Of a stretch of DNA of 64,000 bases, positions 61,282 to 64,000 are shown piece after piece. A model generated the notes under the pieces. It saw only the letters and a program-made list of their open reading frames with translations, made no database searches and was not told the DNA's origin. Position 1 is the first letter of the stretch, and each line of letters begins with the position of its first letter. The stretch comes from Bacteroidota bacterium (lineage in GTDB: Bacteria > Bacteroidota > Bacteroidia > Bacteroidales > Lentimicrobiaceae), in the NCBI GenBank assembly GCA_009773515.1, contig WSXX01000015.1:1-64000 (forward strand), in the 5' to 3' direction. Made by a program: the position numbers and the translations under genes.

Positions 61282-61514
61282 TTATTTTTGTCTTTTTTTA
61301 TAACCTCCCTTACCAGAAGCCAAATGGCTGCAAAAACCGAAAGAAGGGATAAGGTGATTGTAAAAACAGGGAATTTTATGTTGAGAAATGAATCGAGTTT
61401 GAAACCGCCCAGGGTTCCGGCAAAGATTATAATGCCTGCCTGAATTGCCAGCGCAGAGTATTTTGCATAGGAAGCAAAACCTTCAGGTTTATTGGTCTGC
61501 TGTGATTTTGTCAT
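61278..61514 (-). CDS. atpZ: AtpZ/AtpI-family ATP synthase accessory protein
   Basis: A 78-residue membrane protein starting at MTKSQQTNKPEG (61514), the usual start; the longer frame lies inside the bactofilin gene. Two helices are separated by a short loop: YSALAIQAGIIIFAGTLGGFKLDSFL then FPVFTITLSLLSVFAAIWLLVREVIKK. The GxxLGxxLD-like turn is the AtpZ hallmark. It overlaps bactofilin by 26 bases and the next gene by four. The F-ATPase structural genes do not follow in this window. Confidence 0.85.
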   Translation of the reverse strand: MTKSQQTNKPEGFASYAKYSALAIQAGIIIFAGTLGGFKLDSFLNIKFPVFTITLSLLSVFAAIWLLVREVIKKDKNK

Positions 61515-61881
61515 CAAACAGGGGTTGATCCGGTCTTCTGCTGTCCATCTGACAAGTGCCTGTAAATCTGGCGCCGGGCTCAATGGCGAGTTTGTCGGTG
61601 TATATTTCGCCGGTAACCAGTGCTGTTGCCTTAAACGAAAGGAGCTCCTTAACCCTGATCGTTCCGTTTACTTTTCCTTCAATATCCGCATTTATGCAGA
61701 TAATTTCACCTTCAACTGTGCCTGTGGAGCCGAGTATAACCTTTCCGCCGGCATTGATTGTGCCTTTCAGGTTTCCGTCAATGCGGATATTTCCGTTTGA
61801 TTCAATATCGCCGGTAATAGATGTTCCAGCCTGAATGAGGTTGGCCGATTGAGGAGGTTCAGGAATGGTAATTTTTGCCAT
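61489..61881 (-). CDS. Bactofilin (polymer-forming cytoskeletal protein)
   Basis: A 130-residue bactofilin with one DUF583 right-handed beta-helix: NLIQAGTSITGDIESNGNIRIDGNLKGTINAGGKVILGSTGTVEGEIICINADIEGKVNGTIRVKELLSFKATALVTGEIYTDKLAIEPGARFTGTCQM shows the six-residue turn periodicity. The ends are short and disordered (ITIPEPPQ at the start). Bactofilins polymerise without nucleotide and place cell-wall or envelope enzymes. It follows the PorW-like gene by 21 bases. Confidence 0.93.
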   Translation of the reverse strand: MAKITIPEPPQSANLIQAGTSITGDIESNGNIRIDGNLKGTINAGGKVILGSTGTVEGEIICINADIEGKVNGTIRVKELLSFKATALVTGEIYTDKLAIEPGARFTGTCQMDSRRPDQPLFDDKITADQ

Positions 61882-61902
61882 AATTATTGGTTTTGGACAA
61901 TC

Positions 61903-64000
61903 TTATTTACTCGGATAATTTTTGTCGAAGAACAACTTGTAAGCTGCTGAATTTTTCTCCTTGAAGAATACCGGATAGTTTTCGGCAGATATAAGGAATT
62001 GCTCAAATGTTCCTTCACGAATACCTGAAAAAACGTATTCATCATTCTTTATGCCTTCAAAAAATCTCAAGGCTTTGTCCAGCTCATTAAAACTGCTCAC
62101 TGTAATCAGTTGGCGGTTATTGTCGAGCAATACACTGTTTACCTGAAGATTTTCAATGTTGTAGTTTTTGGTGTTGAAGTCGGTAATTCTGACTTTGGCG
62201 CCATATACATTTACTGCAGTTCCATCCACGATCAGTGCATAAAAATGGGTGGCTGCCGGATTGAATTTATACATTGAGAAATCCGTGAGATTTGCTGAAG
62301 TTGCTTCAACTTTGGCAGCATCTCCGCCTGATGCGGTTGCTGATGCTGATTCGCCGAGTATCCTTCTGGCAAAATCAAGCATATCGCTGTCAGGATAATC
62401 TTCGATGAGCTTGTTGAGCTCAACTTTCATGGTGTCCTGATTTTCGGTTTTGCCAAGTGAAACTGCCCGCAGAAATGCAAAACGTGGAAGAAAATACACA
62501 TCGGTGTAACTCGCCAGTGCTTCATTGCTGTAAATGATGGCTGTTCGGTATTGCCCCCTGTTGAAGGCAAGATAAGTTTCTTCGTAAAGCGATTTTACTC
62601 TGTTTTGTAAGGCTTCAAGTTCGCGCTTATAATCAGGATCGGCTAGGATTTTGGCATAATCGCTTTCAGGCCATGTATTTATAATGTAGTCTTTGTGACG
62701 ATTCATTCCGGCTTCATCGCCCAGATCGCGGTAAATGCGATAAAGATGATAGTTAGCCTGAATCGCATTTTCATTATCAGGAAAGCGGTTGATCAGACTG
62801 GTAAACATCTCGGCCGCTTTTGGTTTTTCAAGCAATTCCTCAAGATAAATAATTCCGGAGTTGAACATGGCCTGACTGATCATTCCATTGCTGCGGTCGA
62901 TACTTTCGGGCGTAAATGGGAGATTTTTCAGATAGGTTTCTTTATTGCGCATTTCAGATGCACCTTTGCCAGCTTCTTTCCCGCCCATAGCGGTGTCTGC
63001 CGTCATTGTCATATCGTCGGCAAACTGTTCAAAGTTAACTTCGCGTTTATTGCTCAGCCTCCAGTTGTCTTCAAGTTTCCGGCGACCCCATTTCCGGGTA
63101 AATTCACTGAATCCCATGCTGATTGCACTGGGATTGTAGAAATACCAGCCGCCGCCACCCAATGCCGAAGTTCCTTTTGTAGGATCAACAATCTGATTTG
63201 CATTTAAACCGGGCTGAACCATTTCAGCCAGTCGCAACGCTTCTTCTCTTTGTTTGGCTTCTTCCTCTTTTTTGATAAAGTCAGCAATGGCTTTTTCAAT
63301 TATTGCATTTCTCTGAGCCTCCGGCATGGCTGCCAGATTCTGAAGACTGTCCTGAACATAAATCAGTTGCAGGTTTTCGACCAACCGACTCAATGTTTCT
63401 GTTTTCTCTTCAATTTTTTCCACATTCGGAAAATCTTTCGGAAGCGACATCAGCGTGGTGTCGTAATATACCTGTGCGTTGCGGTAATCTTTACGTGCAA
63501 AATAAAGATCAGCCAGCCTGAGGGCTGCAGTTGAACGCTGATAATCGTTTGAAAGACTGGTTGCTACAGATTTGCGAAGATGGCTGATGCCAAGTGTGTC
63601 GTTTTTATCTTTCAGTGCAATATCTGCAAGTGCAAAATAGATCTGATCCTGAAAGTCATTATTTTTCATATCCTTGAGCATCTTCTCCAGCTCCTTGATA
63701 ATCATTTTTTTGTCGCTGCCGATATTATAAACCCTTGCCAGATTGATGCGTGCATTAAAAGCCATTTCGAACGAAGCCGGGCTTTTCAGCACTTTTGTAA
63801 AGTATTCGCCTGACTGACTGTCTTTTCCTTCCAGCTGATAAATCTGGGCAAGAATGTAATTGAGTCGTGTTTTTAGTTTGGCATTTCTGTTCAGCGGCAT
63901 GCCTTTTTCAATCTGTTCGCGGGCAAGGCCGTATTTCTCCTGCGCCAGAAACATATTGGCCTGTGCAAGAGGGAGTTCTTTTCTTACTTTCCAGGGAAGC
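61903..64000 (-). CDS. porW: PorW/SprE-like TPR lipoprotein of the type IX secretion system, 5' end beyond right edge
   Basis: The frame stays open from the stop at 61903 to the window edge (699 codons), and the residues before the first visible Met (LPWKVRKELPLAQANMFLAQ) continue the helical repeat. So this is a C-terminal part. Several TPR pairs are visible (KLKTRLNYILAQIYQLEGKD, AALRLADLYFARKDYRNAQVYYDTTL, QANYHLYRIYRDLGDEAGMNRH). The central GGGGWYFYNPSAISMGFSEFTRKWGRRKLEDNWRLSNK segment is the one I recall from PorW/SprE. The C-terminal domain has THFYALIVDGTAVNV. PorW/SprE is needed for type IX secretion and gliding in Bacteroidota. Confidence 0.8.
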   Translation of the reverse strand, partial: LPWKVRKELPLAQANMFLAQEKYGLAREQIEKGMPLNRNAKLKTRLNYILAQIYQLEGKDSQSGEYFTKVLKSPASFEMAFNARINLARVYNIGSDKKMIIKELEKMLKDMKNNDFQDQIYFALADIALKDKNDTLGISHLRKSVATSLSNDYQRSTAALRLADLYFARKDYRNAQVYYDTTLMSLPKDFPNVEKIEEKTETLSRLVENLQLIYVQDSLQNLAAMPEAQRNAIIEKAIADFIKKEEEAKQREEALRLAEMVQPGLNANQIVDPTKGTSALGGGGWYFYNPSAISMGFSEFTRKWGRRKLEDNWRLSNKREVNFEQFADDMTMTADTAMGGKEAGKGASEMRNKETYLKNLPFTPESIDRSNGMISQAMFNSGIIYLEELLEKPKAAEMFTSLINRFPDNENAIQANYHLYRIYRDLGDEAGMNRHKDYIINTWPESDYAKILADPDYKRELEALQNRVKSLYEETYLAFNRGQYRTAIIYSNEALASYTDVYFLPRFAFLRAVSLGKTENQDTMKVELNKLIEDYPDSDMLDFARRILGESASATASGGDAAKVEATSANLTDFSMYKFNPAATHFYALIVDGTAVNVYGAKVRITDFNTKNYNIENLQVNSVLLDNNRQLITVSSFNELDKALRFFEGIKNDEYVFSGIREGTFEQFLISAENYPVFFKEKNSAAYKLFFDKNYPSK

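Noticed and set aside
1-64000. Recent genomic island or prophage
   Set aside because: No integrase, transposase, phage gene or abrupt change of gene style was found; the only tRNA has no partial duplicate nearby.

Overview
The window comes from a Bacteroidota chromosome, most likely a Bacteroidales/Marinilabiliales-like free-living or fermentative lineage. This is judged from family content, not from a database search. Indicators are a fused MurF-alanine racemase, a large TonB-dependent receptor with an N-terminal carboxypeptidase-regulatory-like domain, PorV- and PorW/SprE-type (type IX secretion) proteins, a bacterial GGGP-synthase-family enzyme, -7 boxes of the form TAnnTTTG before many genes, and dispersed intergenic repeats of the CTTCGACTCCGCTCAG type. 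There is no transposase, rRNA, CRISPR array or phage gene. One tRNA (Lys, CTT) is present.

Layout. 1-9.1 kb: the start of a secreted FN3 protein running off the left edge, a DUF1801 protein, tRNA-Lys, meaB, an outer-membrane barrel protein, kdtA, an M28 peptidase, a metallophosphoesterase and a GAF-like/nucleotidyltransferase protein. 9.2-12.8 kb: pdxA and murF-alr. 12.8-25.8 kb: a glycan-assembly region with three GT2-type enzymes (one fused to a methyltransferase), three multi-pass GT-C-like membrane proteins, an aldo/keto reductase, an LPG-synthase-type membrane protein, an FrhB-like iron-sulfur protein and a methyltransferase. 26-36 kb: a HIT protein and greA, then a three-gene surface module (TonB receptor, 1428-residue secreted protein with an atypical C-terminus, PorV-like barrel). 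36-45 kb: small lipoproteins, a repeat-rich gap, ahcY, a GGGP-synthase-family gene, a DPP-IV-like peptidase and wbpE/wbpD-like sugar genes. 45-50.4 kb: galE, rfbB, a GNAT-YoaP protein, a SLOG-like protein, a molbindin and fabD.

50.5-58.7 kb is the most interesting locus. Around one carrier protein sit an adenylating ligase, an MBOAT acyltransferase and an SGNH/DltD-like membrane protein, which is the part list of a D-alanylation (Dlt) system. They are interleaved with an asparagine-synthetase-type amidotransferase, an SGNH-like lipoprotein and a stand-alone NAD-synthetase-type enzyme. I infer a dedicated pathway that activates, possibly amidates, exports and transfers an acyl or aminoacyl group to a cell-surface acceptor. 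58.8-64 kb: an HD hydrolase, queD-folE, and a porW-bactofilin-atpZ-membrane-protein string without the F-ATPase genes that often follow it; porW runs off the right edge.
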